Shown here piece after piece: positions 1 to 8,057 of a stretch of DNA of 64,000 nucleotides (the first letter of the stretch is position 1; each line of letters opens with the position of its first letter). The translations under genes and the position numbers were made by a program. Location: positions 1 to 64,000 of the forward strand of contig JACKIE010000006.1 of assembly GCA_020638635.1 (NCBI GenBank), given 5' to 3'. The stretch comes from Planctomycetota bacterium. GTDB taxonomy: Bacteria; Planctomycetota; UBA8742; UBA2392. A model generated the notes under the pieces. That model searched no databases. It had not been told where the DNA came from and saw only the letters and a list, made by a program, of their open reading frames with translations.

Positions 1-508
1 GCAGCACCACCGAGAACGTGTCCTCCGGCCGACGCGCCACCAGCTTGCGCAGCGCCTCAGCCGCGCTGTCGTTCAGGCCGCGTTCGAGCTGCAGCAGGCC
101 CATGGCGCGCAGCGCGGCCGGGAACTCGCCGCAGCGCCGATACAGCACCATGGCTCCGCGTTCGTCCCCCATGCCCTCGGCGCACGAACCCAGCGCAAAC
201 AGCACCGGCTGCGGCGCAAGGCGATATTCGGGATAACGCAGCAGCTCCAGCAGCGTCAGGCGCGCGGCGTCCCACTTCTCGGCCTTGATCAACTTGGCCG
301 CCTCAGCCCACATGCGGCGCATGCGGCGGCGGCGCACGATCAGGTAGGCGAAGAACGCCAGCTCGAAGATCGCAAGGGCGAACGCGGCCACCACGGCGAT
401 GCCCGCCCGCACGCTGCCGGGCTCGGAATGCATATAGATCACGGCCGCATAGCCGAGCATGTAGCCCACGCCGCCGGCAATCAGGCCGTGGGCAAGGTGC
501 AGGCTCAT
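1..508 (-). CDS. Membrane protein with TPR-like region (partial, runs off left edge)
   Basis: Read leftward from ATG at 508, the frame stays open for 169 codons to the window edge. It begins MSLHLAHGLIAGGVGYMLGY and has two hydrophobic helices (about residues 5-25 and 33-55). An Arg-rich stretch (RRRRMRRM) follows and should be cytoplasmic by the positive-inside rule. The rest is helical with TPR-like spacing (ALGSCAEGMGDERGAMVLYR). No catalytic motif is visible. It lies on the same strand as and about 100 bp downstream of the zinc-ribbon gene, so the two may be co-transcribed. The family is not recognised; a scaffold role is only a guess from the TPR-like repeats. The C-terminus is outside the window. 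Confidence 0.7.
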   Translation of the reverse strand, partial: MSLHLAHGLIAGGVGYMLGYAAVIYMHSEPGSVRAGIAVVAAFALAIFELAFFAYLIVRRRRMRRMWAEAAKLIKAEKWDAARLTLLELLRYPEYRLAPQPVLFALGSCAEGMGDERGAMVLYRRCGEFPAALRAMGLLQLERGLNDSAAEALRKLVARRPEDTFSVVL

Positions 509-605
509 GGGAAGCCATGACGGCGTGTGTGGCAGGCGCTTCAAGGGACTCCCGGCTGGGGGACGGAGGTTCCAGTATCAACGGACGGAACGCGCGTGCG
601 TTCAC

Positions 606-1775
606 TCAGCGTATGCCGGCGCGCGACTTGTAACCCTGCACAAACACGCGCGGCAACTGCTCGCCGCGTTCGTCCCACAGGGCCTGCAGCGCGGGCGGCA
701 CGCCGTCGCCGAGCCACAGCAGATCCTTCAGTATCTTTGCCACCGGCTCGGCGAACTCCTGGTCATCCAGCAGGGGTTTCAGCTGCGCCAGTACCGTTCC
801 CGCCTCTTCCGGCTTCATGTCGTGGTGCGGGTGGCCCATGGTGTTCAGCGCGGCCAGCTTTGCGGCGCGGTTCCGCAGCCGGCCGACGGCGTGCACGCGG
901 CCGTGGAATTCCTCGGGGCTCTCGGCGCCGCGGCAGACGCGCAGGCACGCGTTGAGCGGCTCGACCAGGTCCGGCTGTTCGGTGGCCATGTCGTCGAGCA
1001 GCTCGAGCACCCAGGGACGGTGCTGGCGGTAACCGACGTCGAACTCCAGTCGCGTGTGTTTCAGAATCCATTCGCGCACCTGGCCCGTGGTGTAGGGCAG
1101 GCGGTGCAGCAGGATTTCGTTGCAGACGTGGCGGTAGTTGCGCTCGCGGCCGATGGCGGTCTGCACGGCCATCAGGGCCTGGTGGCAGTAGTCGGCATGG
1201 CCGTGGTCTTGTGCCCACTCGGCGATCTCGAGCAGCAGCTTTACGGTGCCGGCGTCGCCGCCGGACAGGGCGTCCAGCAGGCCGAAGCTGCCGGGGTGCG
1301 CGAAGCCGAACTTCTGGCCTACGCGGATCACGGTGTTGCGCACCTTCAGGTCGTCGCTGCAGATCAGCTTGTGGACGATCTGGCTCATGGCTTTGTCCAG
1401 CTCGCGCGGCGCGGTCAGCATGTAGGCCACGAACTGCGGCAACAGGCCGGGCATGACCTTGTTGTGCGCGCAGGGCCAGCAGTTGAGGGCTTGCGCCATC
1501 TTGATCTGCTCGGCCACGTCGCTGCCGTTGAGGATGCCCCAAACCAGCGCCTCGCAGCCCCACTTCTCGTAATCTTTGCTGGGGTCCACGGGCGGCTTGG
1601 CCGGCGGGCCGTCGGGCAGCTCGGGCTCGAGGCGGCGCAGGCGGCGCACCACCTTGCTGTCGGTGCCGCAGTAGCGGCAGGTCATGATCGCCTGCTCGGC
1701 CTGCAGCTCGAGCGACGCGCCGCAGCCGGGGCAGTAGGCGCGCTCGGCTTCCTGATAATGTTGCAGCTCAGCCAT
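606..1775 (-). CDS. Zinc-ribbon protein with long helical C-terminal region
   Basis: This 389-residue cytoplasmic protein has no signal peptide or membrane segment. Residues 15-36 form a four-cysteine ribbon (CPGC at 15-18, CRYC at 33-36), as in TFIIS-like or RNA-polymerase-type zinc ribbons. The remaining 340 residues are rich in leucine-containing helices that could be HEAT- or ARM-like, but no repeat is regular enough to name. It contains several extra scattered Cys and His residues. It is divergent from the cobalamin riboswitch and btu operon, with under 60 bp between its start and the aptamer, so the two promoters must be packed close. Function unknown; a regulatory or protein-binding role is inference. 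Confidence 0.75.
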   Translation of the reverse strand: MAELQHYQEAERAYCPGCGASLELQAEQAIMTCRYCGTDSKVVRRLRRLEPELPDGPPAKPPVDPSKDYEKWGCEALVWGILNGSDVAEQIKMAQALNCWPCAHNKVMPGLLPQFVAYMLTAPRELDKAMSQIVHKLICSDDLKVRNTVIRVGQKFGFAHPGSFGLLDALSGGDAGTVKLLLEIAEWAQDHGHADYCHQALMAVQTAIGRERNYRHVCNEILLHRLPYTTGQVREWILKHTRLEFDVGYRQHRPWVLELLDDMATEQPDLVEPLNACLRVCRGAESPEEFHGRVHAVGRLRNRAAKLAALNTMGHPHHDMKPEEAGTVLAQLKPLLDDQEFAEPVAKILKDLLWLGDGVPPALQALWDERGEQLPRVFVQGYKSRAGIR

Positions 1776-1795
1776 GGCGCCAGTCTACCCAAGCG

Positions 1796-1905
1796 CGCGC
1801 CTGCTGGTTAGATTGCACCCTTCACCGCGGGAACAGGGGTGAGAATCCCCGGCGGCCCCGCCACTGTAAAGCCAGACCTCGCGGTGATGCTGGATTGTCC
1901 GGATG
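1796..1905 (+). promoter_or_regulatory. Cobalamin riboswitch, apparently a compact form
   Basis: The aptamer core is recognisable: TGGTTA at 1805-1810, GGGAA at 1829-1833, GGTG at 1838-1841, then AATCCCC, GGC and CCCCGCCACTGTAA ending near 1869. This matches the conserved order of the AdoCbl riboswitch (GGGAA, GGTG, TCC, CCCGCnACTGT). A shortened B12-box-like AAGCCAGACC follows at 1869-1878, directly after the ACTGTAA segment, so the optional peripheral stems seem to be absent. The B12 box is imperfect compared with the usual AGCCAGGAGACCTGCC. It lies just upstream of btuFDC, the expected target, and would shut off uptake genes when cobalamin is plentiful. A GGAGGG at 1920-1925 may be the sequestered ribosome site. 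Confidence 0.82.
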
Positions 1906-1936
1906 GCTCGAGGGAGGCCGGAGGGCGCGCGCCCCC

Positions 1937-2842
1937 GTGCACGCGTCTTCCTGCGCGCGCGTGAAGAATCACCCACTGTTGATCGTGCTGCTGGTTGCCG
2001 GCGTTGCCGTCGCGGCCGCGTTCGGCCTGTCGCTGGTGTTGCGCGACGATGCCGCCGCGCCTCCGCAGGCGGCGCAGACGGTGGTTTCGCTGTCGCCGCC
2101 GATCACCGAGACGCTGTTTGAAATCGGCGCCGGCGAGCTGGTGGTCGGCCGCAGCGACTACTGCGACTTCCCGCCCCCGGCGCTGGCGCTGCCCACCTGC
2201 GGCACGGCGCTGACGCCCGGCGCGGAGGCAATCGTGCGGCTGGGACCGGGGCTGATCATCGCCGACGAATCCAAGGGCACGCCGCGCGACGAAATCGCGC
2301 ACCTGGGCAACGCCGCCTTTCTGCCCTGGCTCACGGCCGAGGACATCGTCGCCAGCACCCGCAAGCTGGGCGAACTCACGGGCCATGTAGAGGAAGCAAA
2401 CAAGCTGGCGGATGACCTGGCCGCGGCCCTGAGCCGCCGCGCGCCCGAAAATGCCCCGCGCGTGCTGCTGGTGATGACGCCCAGCCCCGGCAAGCTTGAG
2501 CCCATCACCTTCTTCCGGCGCAACTCCATCCACGGCCGCATGCTGGAGGCCGCGGGCGGGCGCAACGCCGTGGATTACGACGAAACCGGCGTGCCGGTGA
2601 TCAGCGCCGAACGCGTGATCGCGCTGGACCCGGACGTCATCATCGTGATCGACCTGAACGACGAGCTGCCTGCCAACCAGCGCGCGCAGATCCTGCACGA
2701 CTGGCAAAGTCTCGCCCCGCTGACAGCCGTGAAGAACGGGCGGGTGGGTGTGCTGCACGGCAAGCACTTCTATGGCGCGGGGCGGCGGCTGCTGCGCGCG
2801 ATTGATGAGTTACAGGCCGAGATCGAGCGGCTGAAACCATGA
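1937..2842 (+). CDS. btuF: Vitamin B12 ABC transporter substrate-binding protein
   Basis: Periplasmic cobalamin-binding protein of the helical-backbone class (TroA/BtuF fold) that would deliver B12 to the BtuCD permease. GTG at 1937 is chosen because GGAGGG lies 11 bp upstream; GTG at 1961 is an alternative that starts right at the signal segment (KNHPLLIVLLVAGVAVAAAF). There is no lipobox, so the protein is either cleaved or stays anchored by its N-terminal helix. Two alpha/beta lobes are visible: VVSLSPPITETLFEIGAGEL near the start and a second lobe ending in the helix RLLRAIDELQAEIERLKP. A cobalamin riboswitch precedes it, and ATGA overlap couples it to btuD. No btuB outer-membrane receptor is in the window. 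Iron siderophore binding cannot be excluded from fold alone, but the riboswitch argues for B12. Confidence 0.88.
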   Translation: MHASSCARVKNHPLLIVLLVAGVAVAAAFGLSLVLRDDAAAPPQAAQTVVSLSPPITETLFEIGAGELVVGRSDYCDFPPPALALPTCGTALTPGAEAIVRLGPGLIIADESKGTPRDEIAHLGNAAFLPWLTAEDIVASTRKLGELTGHVEEANKLADDLAAALSRRAPENAPRVLLVMTPSPGKLEPITFFRRNSIHGRMLEAAGGRNAVDYDETGVPVISAERVIALDPDVIIVIDLNDELPANQRAQILHDWQSLAPLTAVKNGRVGVLHGKHFYGAGRRLLRAIDELQAEIERLKP

Positions 2843-3609
2843 CCAGCCTGGAGCTCGCCAACGTCTCGGTGCGCGCGCGCGGCAAGGCGCTGCTGCAGGA
2901 TGTCTCGCTGCGCCTGCAACAGGGCGAGTTCGTGGCGCTGCTCGGCCCCAACGGCGCAGGCAAAACCACGCTGCTGCGCGCGGCGCTGGGCCTGCTGCCC
3001 GCCGAGGGCAGCGTGCTGCTCGACGGCCGCCCGGTGCGCGAGATGCCCGGCCGCGAACGCGCGGCGAAGCTGGCCTGGCTGCCGCAGCAGTCCACGGCCG
3101 CGGAGCCGATCACGGTGCTGGAGCAGGTGACGGCCGCGCGCTTTCGCTTTCACGAGACGCACCACGCCGCGGAAGCCGGCGCGAAAAAAGCGCTGGAGGC
3201 CGCGGGCGCCGCTCAGTTCGCGGCACGCCACGTGAATGAGCTCAGCGGCGGCGAGGCGCAACGGGTGGCCGTGGCCGGGATGATCGCGCAGGAGACCCCG
3301 CTGCTGCTGCTGGATGAGCCGGCCAATCACCTCGACCCGGCCCAGCAGATCGAGCTGTATCGCCTGATCGCCCGCTTGTGGCGCGAAGGGCGCGGCGTGC
3401 TGTGCATCACCCACGACGTGAACATGCTGCGTTTCGTCGATGAATCGGCCGTGCGGGTGGTGGGAATGGCAGAGGGGCGCGTGCGCTTCGAATGCGAGTA
3501 TGGCGCGCCTGAGCTGGCGGGCCACGTGGGCGACCTGTTCAACGTGGGCATCGAAATCGTGCAGGCCGGCGCGGACCGGCTGCTGGTGCCGTCCGGGAGG
3601 CCGGCATGA
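2839..3609 (+). CDS. btuD: Vitamin B12 ABC transporter ATP-binding protein
   Basis: ATPase subunit of the B12 importer, 256 residues, acting at the inner face of the inner membrane. Walker A is GPNGAGKTT (about residue 36), the signature motif is LSGGEAQR, and Walker B is LLLLDEP followed by the D-loop NHLD; the switch histidine is in CITHDVN. All catalytic elements are intact. Its start overlaps the btuF stop by four bases (ATGA), and its stop overlaps the btuC start the same way. This is a tightly coupled operon expected to be controlled by the upstream riboswitch. The family is shared with iron-siderophore importers (FecE/FhuC), and assignment to B12 rests on context. Confidence 0.9.
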   Translation: MTSLELANVSVRARGKALLQDVSLRLQQGEFVALLGPNGAGKTTLLRAALGLLPAEGSVLLDGRPVREMPGRERAAKLAWLPQQSTAAEPITVLEQVTAARFRFHETHHAAEAGAKKALEAAGAAQFAARHVNELSGGEAQRVAVAGMIAQETPLLLLDEPANHLDPAQQIELYRLIARLWREGRGVLCITHDVNMLRFVDESAVRVVGMAEGRVRFECEYGAPELAGHVGDLFNVGIEIVQAGADRLLVPSGRPA

Positions 3610-4562
3610 AAACCCGCGTGCTGCTGCTCTGTCTGCTGAGCGCCGCCGTGGTCGCCGGTTCGCCGTGGCTGGGCCGCTCGCTGGAGGGCGACACCGGCCG
3701 CTTCATCCTGGAGAACCTGCGCATCCCGCGCGTGCTGATGGCCGTGCTGGTGGGCGGCACGCTGTCCCTGGTGGGTGCTTGCTACCAGACCATTTTCGCC
3801 AACCCGCTGGCGGCACCCAGCACGGTGGGCACAACGGCCGGCGCGACGCTGGGGGCATTGGTCGCTGTGGTGGCCGCACCGGCGCTGGGGATCAGCCTGG
3901 GCAACGGCTTGCCGATGATCGCGGCGCTGGCGTTTGTCGGCGCGCTGCTGGTCAGCCTGGCCATCGCGGCCATTGCCGCGCGCGGCAAGGCGCGGGTGAA
4001 CGACATATTGCTGGCGGGCATCGCGATTTCCCTGGCGGCGGCGGCGATTTCTACCGGCCTTCAGTTCAGCGCCGACCAGGTGCAGTTGTACGCGGCGATC
4101 CAGTGGACGCTCGGCCACCTGCCGCAGGTGGGTTACCGCGGCGTGGTGATGCTGCTGCCCTTCGTGGCGATCTGCTGGGTTGTGCTGCTGTCGCAGACTC
4201 GCGCGCTGCAGACACTGCTGGGCGGCGAAGAGCGCGCCCACAGCCAGGGTGTGAACGTGCCGTGGCTGCGCTCGCTGGTGCTGGGCGTCGGAGCCCTGGG
4301 CGTGGGCGCTTGCGTGGCCTGGTGCGGGCCGATCGCGTTCATCGGCCTGATCGTGCCGCACATGGTGCGCATGGGCGTGGGCGCCAGCCGCCGGGTGATG
4401 CTGCCGATGTCGGTGGTGCTGGGCGCCGGCTTCCTGGCCGCCTGCGACACCCTCGCCAGGCTGATCGTCGTCGGCCGCGAGTTGCCGGTGGGCGTGGTCA
4501 CCAGCGCCATAGGCGCACCGCTGCTGGTGTGGCTGGTGGTACGACAGCGAACAGGGCAGTAG
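3606..4562 (+). CDS. btuC: Vitamin B12 ABC transporter permease (FecCD family)
   Basis: Integral membrane permease of 318 residues, typical for FecCD/BtuC proteins with about ten helices. Family landmarks are RIPRVLMAVLVGGTLSLVGA near residue 37, the NPLAAPSTVGTTAGATLGAL stretch, and GPIAFIGLIVPHMVR near residue 240, which lies next to the coupling helix contacting BtuD. It overlaps btuD by four bases and ends the operon; the next gene starts 80 bp on. The protein carries no sign of truncation. Together the three genes form one complete inner-membrane importer. Confidence 0.9.
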   Translation: MKTRVLLLCLLSAAVVAGSPWLGRSLEGDTGRFILENLRIPRVLMAVLVGGTLSLVGACYQTIFANPLAAPSTVGTTAGATLGALVAVVAAPALGISLGNGLPMIAALAFVGALLVSLAIAAIAARGKARVNDILLAGIAISLAAAAISTGLQFSADQVQLYAAIQWTLGHLPQVGYRGVVMLLPFVAICWVVLLSQTRALQTLLGGEERAHSQGVNVPWLRSLVLGVGALGVGACVAWCGPIAFIGLIVPHMVRMGVGASRRVMLPMSVVLGAGFLAACDTLARLIVVGRELPVGVVTSAIGAPLLVWLVVRQRTGQ

Positions 4563-4643
4563 TTGGAGGCACCCCAGCCCTCTTTTTTCCATCGAATTGA
4601 GAACAAAGGCGTTACACGCTATACAGCTTCCCGGAGGTGGCCT

Positions 4644-5687
4644 TTGGCTTTCATTGACGACAGCGACCTGCGTCCCGCGGCGCCCGAACCGAAAGTCATC
4701 ATCCAGCAGGCCCCGCGCGGGCCGCTGGTGCCGGTGCTGTTGGTTGCGCTGATCCTGGCCGTGCTGGCGCTGGCAATCGTGATGGCTCTGCCTTACGTCA
4801 AGACCAAAGGCGGCCCTGACGCGCAGGAAGCACCCACGGTTTCCGCCAGCGATCTCGACCCACAGATGCTGATGACCCCCACCGGGCGCAAGCTTGACGT
4901 GGTCGAGTTCGGCGGCTTCCTGTTCGAGATCACCCGCCTGTCCTACAGCAGCGCGCCGCGAGCGCGAACGGTAACCATCACGGTGCCAGGCAAACCGCCG
5001 CAGCTTGGCGTGTTCCACATCAATGAAAGCTTCGCGGGCGGCAAAATCCGTGTGGTGGAGATTACCGGCAGTTCCGTGGTGCTTGAGGCAGACGGCGAGC
5101 AGAAGGTGTTTGCGATCAACGGCGCCGACCCCACAGAGATCTGGGACAAAGCACCCGCGGGCACACAGTTAATCCCGCCCCGGGACACCGGCACGATTCC
5201 CAATCTGCCCTCGGGCGTTGAGCGCGCGCCGCAAGACCCGCGCCAAGACATCCCGGCCCCCGAGCCGAAAAAAGGCAGCTCGTTGATCGGCGATACCCAT
5301 CAGGATCCGGATGAAGTGAGGGGACTGGAAGACCTCGACCTGCCGGACATCCGGCCGGTGCCTCTCGAACGATCCGAGTACCTGCGCCTGGTACGGGACA
5401 TGTCGGACAAGTTCGAGGCCGAGATGGTGCTGGCGCTGGCCATCGAACGCGACACCCGCATGATCTACGGCCTCCAGATCAAGAATCTGCGGGCGGACAG
5501 CTTCTTCTCTGCGCATGGCCTGCAGGCCGGCGACGTGATCCTCACAGTGAACGATGAGGCAGTGCGCAGCATCGATGACTTGAATCAGGTTGCACGCGGC
5601 AACCTGTTCCGCGAGGAAGTGCGCATCGAAGTAGAGCGCGAAACCGGGCTGGTCACTTTCGTTTTCAAGCCCGGTGTGCCAGACTAG
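4644..5687 (+). CDS. Single-pass membrane protein with C-terminal PDZ domain, GspC-like layout
   Basis: TTG at 4644 is taken as start because GGAGGTGG sits six bases upstream and the product then begins MAFIDDSDLRP. A short cytoplasmic tail is followed by one membrane helix (about residues 32-52, VPVLLVALILAVLALAIVMA). Next comes a beta-rich domain whose ESFAGGKIRVVEITGSSVVL stretch resembles the homology region of type II secretion protein GspC, then a Pro/Glu linker, and last a PDZ domain (about residues 270-347, with GLQAGDVILTVNDEAV). The order helix, HR-like domain, PDZ is that of GspC. No other secretion gene is nearby, so the link is an inference from architecture. It could equally be a stand-alone periplasmic scaffold. 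Confidence 0.75.
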   Translation: MAFIDDSDLRPAAPEPKVIIQQAPRGPLVPVLLVALILAVLALAIVMALPYVKTKGGPDAQEAPTVSASDLDPQMLMTPTGRKLDVVEFGGFLFEITRLSYSSAPRARTVTITVPGKPPQLGVFHINESFAGGKIRVVEITGSSVVLEADGEQKVFAINGADPTEIWDKAPAGTQLIPPRDTGTIPNLPSGVERAPQDPRQDIPAPEPKKGSSLIGDTHQDPDEVRGLEDLDLPDIRPVPLERSEYLRLVRDMSDKFEAEMVLALAIERDTRMIYGLQIKNLRADSFFSAHGLQAGDVILTVNDEAVRSIDDLNQVARGNLFREEVRIEVERETGLVTFVFKPGVPD

Positions 5688-5767
5688 CGCGCTTGGGGGC
5701 GGTCTCACTTGATTCCTGGACACGCAGGCCGGCGACGCCGACCGTGCCTGTCGGAGTGAGCGTCGCC

Positions 5768-7483
5768 ATGAAACATATCGTATTCTTGTTGTTCGTGCTG
5801 GCCGCACCGGCACTTTCCTCCCAGACAGTCGAGCTCGTCGGACTGCCGCAGCCGGCCGCAGCGCCCGTACAACCGGGCACGCCGAATCACGAAGTACTGG
5901 TGATGCGCCTGTACAAGAACACCGGCTCCGCGGCTTCAAACATGACCCAGCTCAAGGTGAAACTGTCCGGGACCGCCACCAGCGCGGACTGGACGGCCGT
6001 GGACCTCTACTACGACGCCGACCGCAGCCGCACCGTCAACGGGGGAGACAGCCTGCTGGGTACGGCAACCGTCACCACGGCCGGCAAGGTGACGTTTAGC
6101 GGCTTGAATGAGCCGATCCAGGATGGATTTTACAACGGGCGCGACTATCTGGCTGTTGTGGACGTGGACGGGGCCGCGGTGCCGGGCAACACCTTTGTGT
6201 TCGAGGCGACTGATGTAGACGTGACCGTCTCAGCGGGCGCAGTCAGCGCGCCATTCGGTGCGGTGGTGAGCAACACACACACGATCCGCATTGACAGTGG
6301 CGCGGAGATCGACGTGCGGCAGGCCAGCGTCTCGATTCCGAGCAGCACGACGGCAGTCCACGACGTGGGCTATGTGCCGACATCCGGCGGCAATCTCACG
6401 TTCACGGTCTGGAACACCGGCACGGGCACGCTTTCCCTGACTGGCAGCCCGTTGGTCGAAATCACCTTCATGAACAATTGCACGGCAACTGTCACCACCC
6501 AGCCAAGCGCCAGCATCGGCGTCAGCAGCAGCAGCAACTTCGTGATCGCGGTGGATCCCGTAAATCCGACTGCCTTCGCATTCACCTTCCGCATCGAGAA
6601 CAACGACTTCGATGAGTTCCCCTACACGGTCAATTGCGGAGGCTCAGCCACGCCGCTGCCGGAGATCTCGATCGAGCATCTGGCAACACCCGTGGCCGAC
6701 GGAGCGACCATCACCCTTGGCAGCTACACCGCGGGCCTGGTCGCCACCATGAACCTGACCATCTACAACACCGGCCCGGCCGCGCTGAACCTGACCGGCA
6801 CACCGCTGGTGGACTTCCCCGCACAGAACAACGTGAGCTGCACACTGCAGACGCCGCCCGTTACACCGGTGGCGGCAACCAGCGGCAGCACCACATTCAC
6901 CGTTGCCTTTGTGCCGGCGGGCAGCGGTTCCTGGACTTTCACGATCTGGATCGAGAACGACGACGCCAACGAGAATCCGTACAACATCACAGTGGACGGA
7001 TCATCGCCCCCCGTGACGCCGACCAAGCTGGGCGTGTTTCGCGACCCGGCCAATGCCAGTGCCACGTTGGCGTTCGGCACCCAGCCGGTGGTTTCGGTGC
7101 AGGACAACAACGGGGCAGTCAACACCTCCGACAACTCCACGGTGATCGTCGCCTCCATCACGCCCGCGACCGGCACGCCGGGCGCCGTGCTGGGCGGCAC
7201 CCTTACGGCCACCTGCGTGAACGGCTACGCCACCTTCGGCAACCTGTCGATCAACCTGGAGGGCACCGGCTACACGCTAACGTTCACGCACCAGCTGGGC
7301 AGCCTCAGCCCGGCCACTTCCGGCGCATTCGACGTCGGCCCCGCCCCGCCCTCCCCGCCCAAGGACAACAAGGACGACGGCGGAGGCGGCTGCAGCAGCG
7401 GCGCGCCGGGGTTCAACTGGCTGGCCTGCTGTGCATTGCTGGCGTTGCTGTGCGTTGCCCTGCGCAAGCCGAAATATTCCTGA
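5768..7483 (+). CDS. Secreted surface protein with Ig-like repeats and GGGGC C-terminal sorting signal
   Basis: ATG at 5768 follows GGAGTGAG and gives a clear signal peptide (MKHIVFLLFVLAAPALSSQ). The mature protein has at least two related beta-sandwich repeats (each with TLTFTVWNTGTGTL- or ATMNLTIYNTGPAALNL-like strands and a closing WIENDD or RIENND), of the choice-of-anchor/ASH type. A further Ig-like domain follows. The end is tripartite: a Pro/Lys/Asp linker, GGGGCSSG, a hydrophobic helix (about 20 residues) and a short basic tail. This matches the layout of Cys-containing CTERM sorting signals such as MYXO-CTERM or Synergist-CTERM. The mature protein is probably moved to the cell surface and anchored at that Cys. 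It precedes an ECF sigma gene, but a REP half-site lies between. Confidence 0.78.
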   Translation: MKHIVFLLFVLAAPALSSQTVELVGLPQPAAAPVQPGTPNHEVLVMRLYKNTGSAASNMTQLKVKLSGTATSADWTAVDLYYDADRSRTVNGGDSLLGTATVTTAGKVTFSGLNEPIQDGFYNGRDYLAVVDVDGAAVPGNTFVFEATDVDVTVSAGAVSAPFGAVVSNTHTIRIDSGAEIDVRQASVSIPSSTTAVHDVGYVPTSGGNLTFTVWNTGTGTLSLTGSPLVEITFMNNCTATVTTQPSASIGVSSSSNFVIAVDPVNPTAFAFTFRIENNDFDEFPYTVNCGGSATPLPEISIEHLATPVADGATITLGSYTAGLVATMNLTIYNTGPAALNLTGTPLVDFPAQNNVSCTLQTPPVTPVAATSGSTTFTVAFVPAGSGSWTFTIWIENDDANENPYNITVDGSSPPVTPTKLGVFRDPANASATLAFGTQPVVSVQDNNGAVNTSDNSTVIVASITPATGTPGAVLGGTLTATCVNGYATFGNLSINLEGTGYTLTFTHQLGSLSPATSGAFDVGPAPPSPPKDNKDDGGGGCSSGAPGFNWLACCALLALLCVALRKPKYS

Positions 7484-7517
7484 CCCCATTTTTCCCGCGG
7501 CTGGCACTACTAGGCTG

Positions 7518-8027
7518 ATGTTGATGGCCATCGACCGCCGGCTGGAGCTTGAGAGGCTCGTGCGCGCGCACCAGCGCGGCGTGTGGCGCTATCTGCGCTA
7601 CTTGGGCGCCGCAAACGCCGAGGCCGACGACCTGACGCAGGAGACCTTCCTGGCCGTGTGGAAGCAGCCCTTCGACGATTACGACCAGCGCGCCACGGCG
7701 GCCTACCTGCGCCAGGTGGCGAAGAACAAGTTCCTGATGCACCTGCGCGCCAAGGGCCGCAGGCCGGAGGTGAACCTGGACGCGGCCGAGCGCGAGTTTG
7801 CCGCCTTCGCACGCGACGACAGCGGTGAAGGCCACATCGCAGCACTCACGGACTGCATGCAGGGATTGCAGGGCAAAGCAAGACAGGTGGTGGACGTGTA
7901 CTACGTGCAGGGCCACTCACGCGCGGCCGCGGCCACACTGATGCAGATGACGGAAGAGGGCGTGAAGACGCTGCTGCGCCGCGTGAAGGACAGCCTGCGC
8001 GAGTGCGTGGAACGGAAGCTGAAGTAG
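7518..8027 (+). CDS. ECF RNA polymerase sigma factor
   Basis: Sigma-70 of the extracytoplasmic type, 169 residues (ATG at 7518 or 7524; longer frames lack support). Region 2 is present (HQRGVWRYLRYLGAANAEADDLTQETFLAVW), read here in two parts around the DDLTQETF core that contacts the -10 element. Region 4 is the C-terminal helix-turn-helix (LMQMTEEGVKTLLRRVKDSL). It is clearly a paralogue of the sigma factor at 18951-19475: both share HQxGVWRxLRxLGA, the TQETFLAV block and EGVKTLLRR/DGVKTLLRR. It lies 30 bp upstream of a membrane FecR-like protein that probably controls it. Confidence 0.9.
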   Translation: MLMAIDRRLELERLVRAHQRGVWRYLRYLGAANAEADDLTQETFLAVWKQPFDDYDQRATAAYLRQVAKNKFLMHLRAKGRRPEVNLDAAEREFAAFARDDSGEGHIAALTDCMQGLQGKARQVVDVYYVQGHSRAAAATLMQMTEEGVKTLLRRVKDSLRECVERKLK

Positions 8028-8047
8028 GGGCGATGCTTGCATCGCCC
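8028..8047. repeat. Perfect 9-bp inverted repeat, sigma stop to fecR-like start
   Basis: GGGCGATGC, two bases, GCATCGCCC is a perfect dyad that begins right after the sigma stop and ends 10 bases before the next ATG. It is preceded by GTAG, like two other hairpin sites in this window (before 15080 and 16983). It may be one member of a dispersed palindrome family, or an RNA hairpin affecting translation of the downstream gene. Confidence 0.7.
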
Positions 8048-8057
8048 GCGAACAAAC

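Noticed and set aside
303..605. 100-residue minus-strand frame
   Set aside because: Another frame on the same strand (ATG 508, open to the window edge) has membrane helices and natural composition. This one is its shadow.
1895..1960. TTG start at 1895 for btuF
   Set aside because: It would put the start codon inside the riboswitch and before the GGAGGG site. GTG 1937 or 1961 suits the signal segment.
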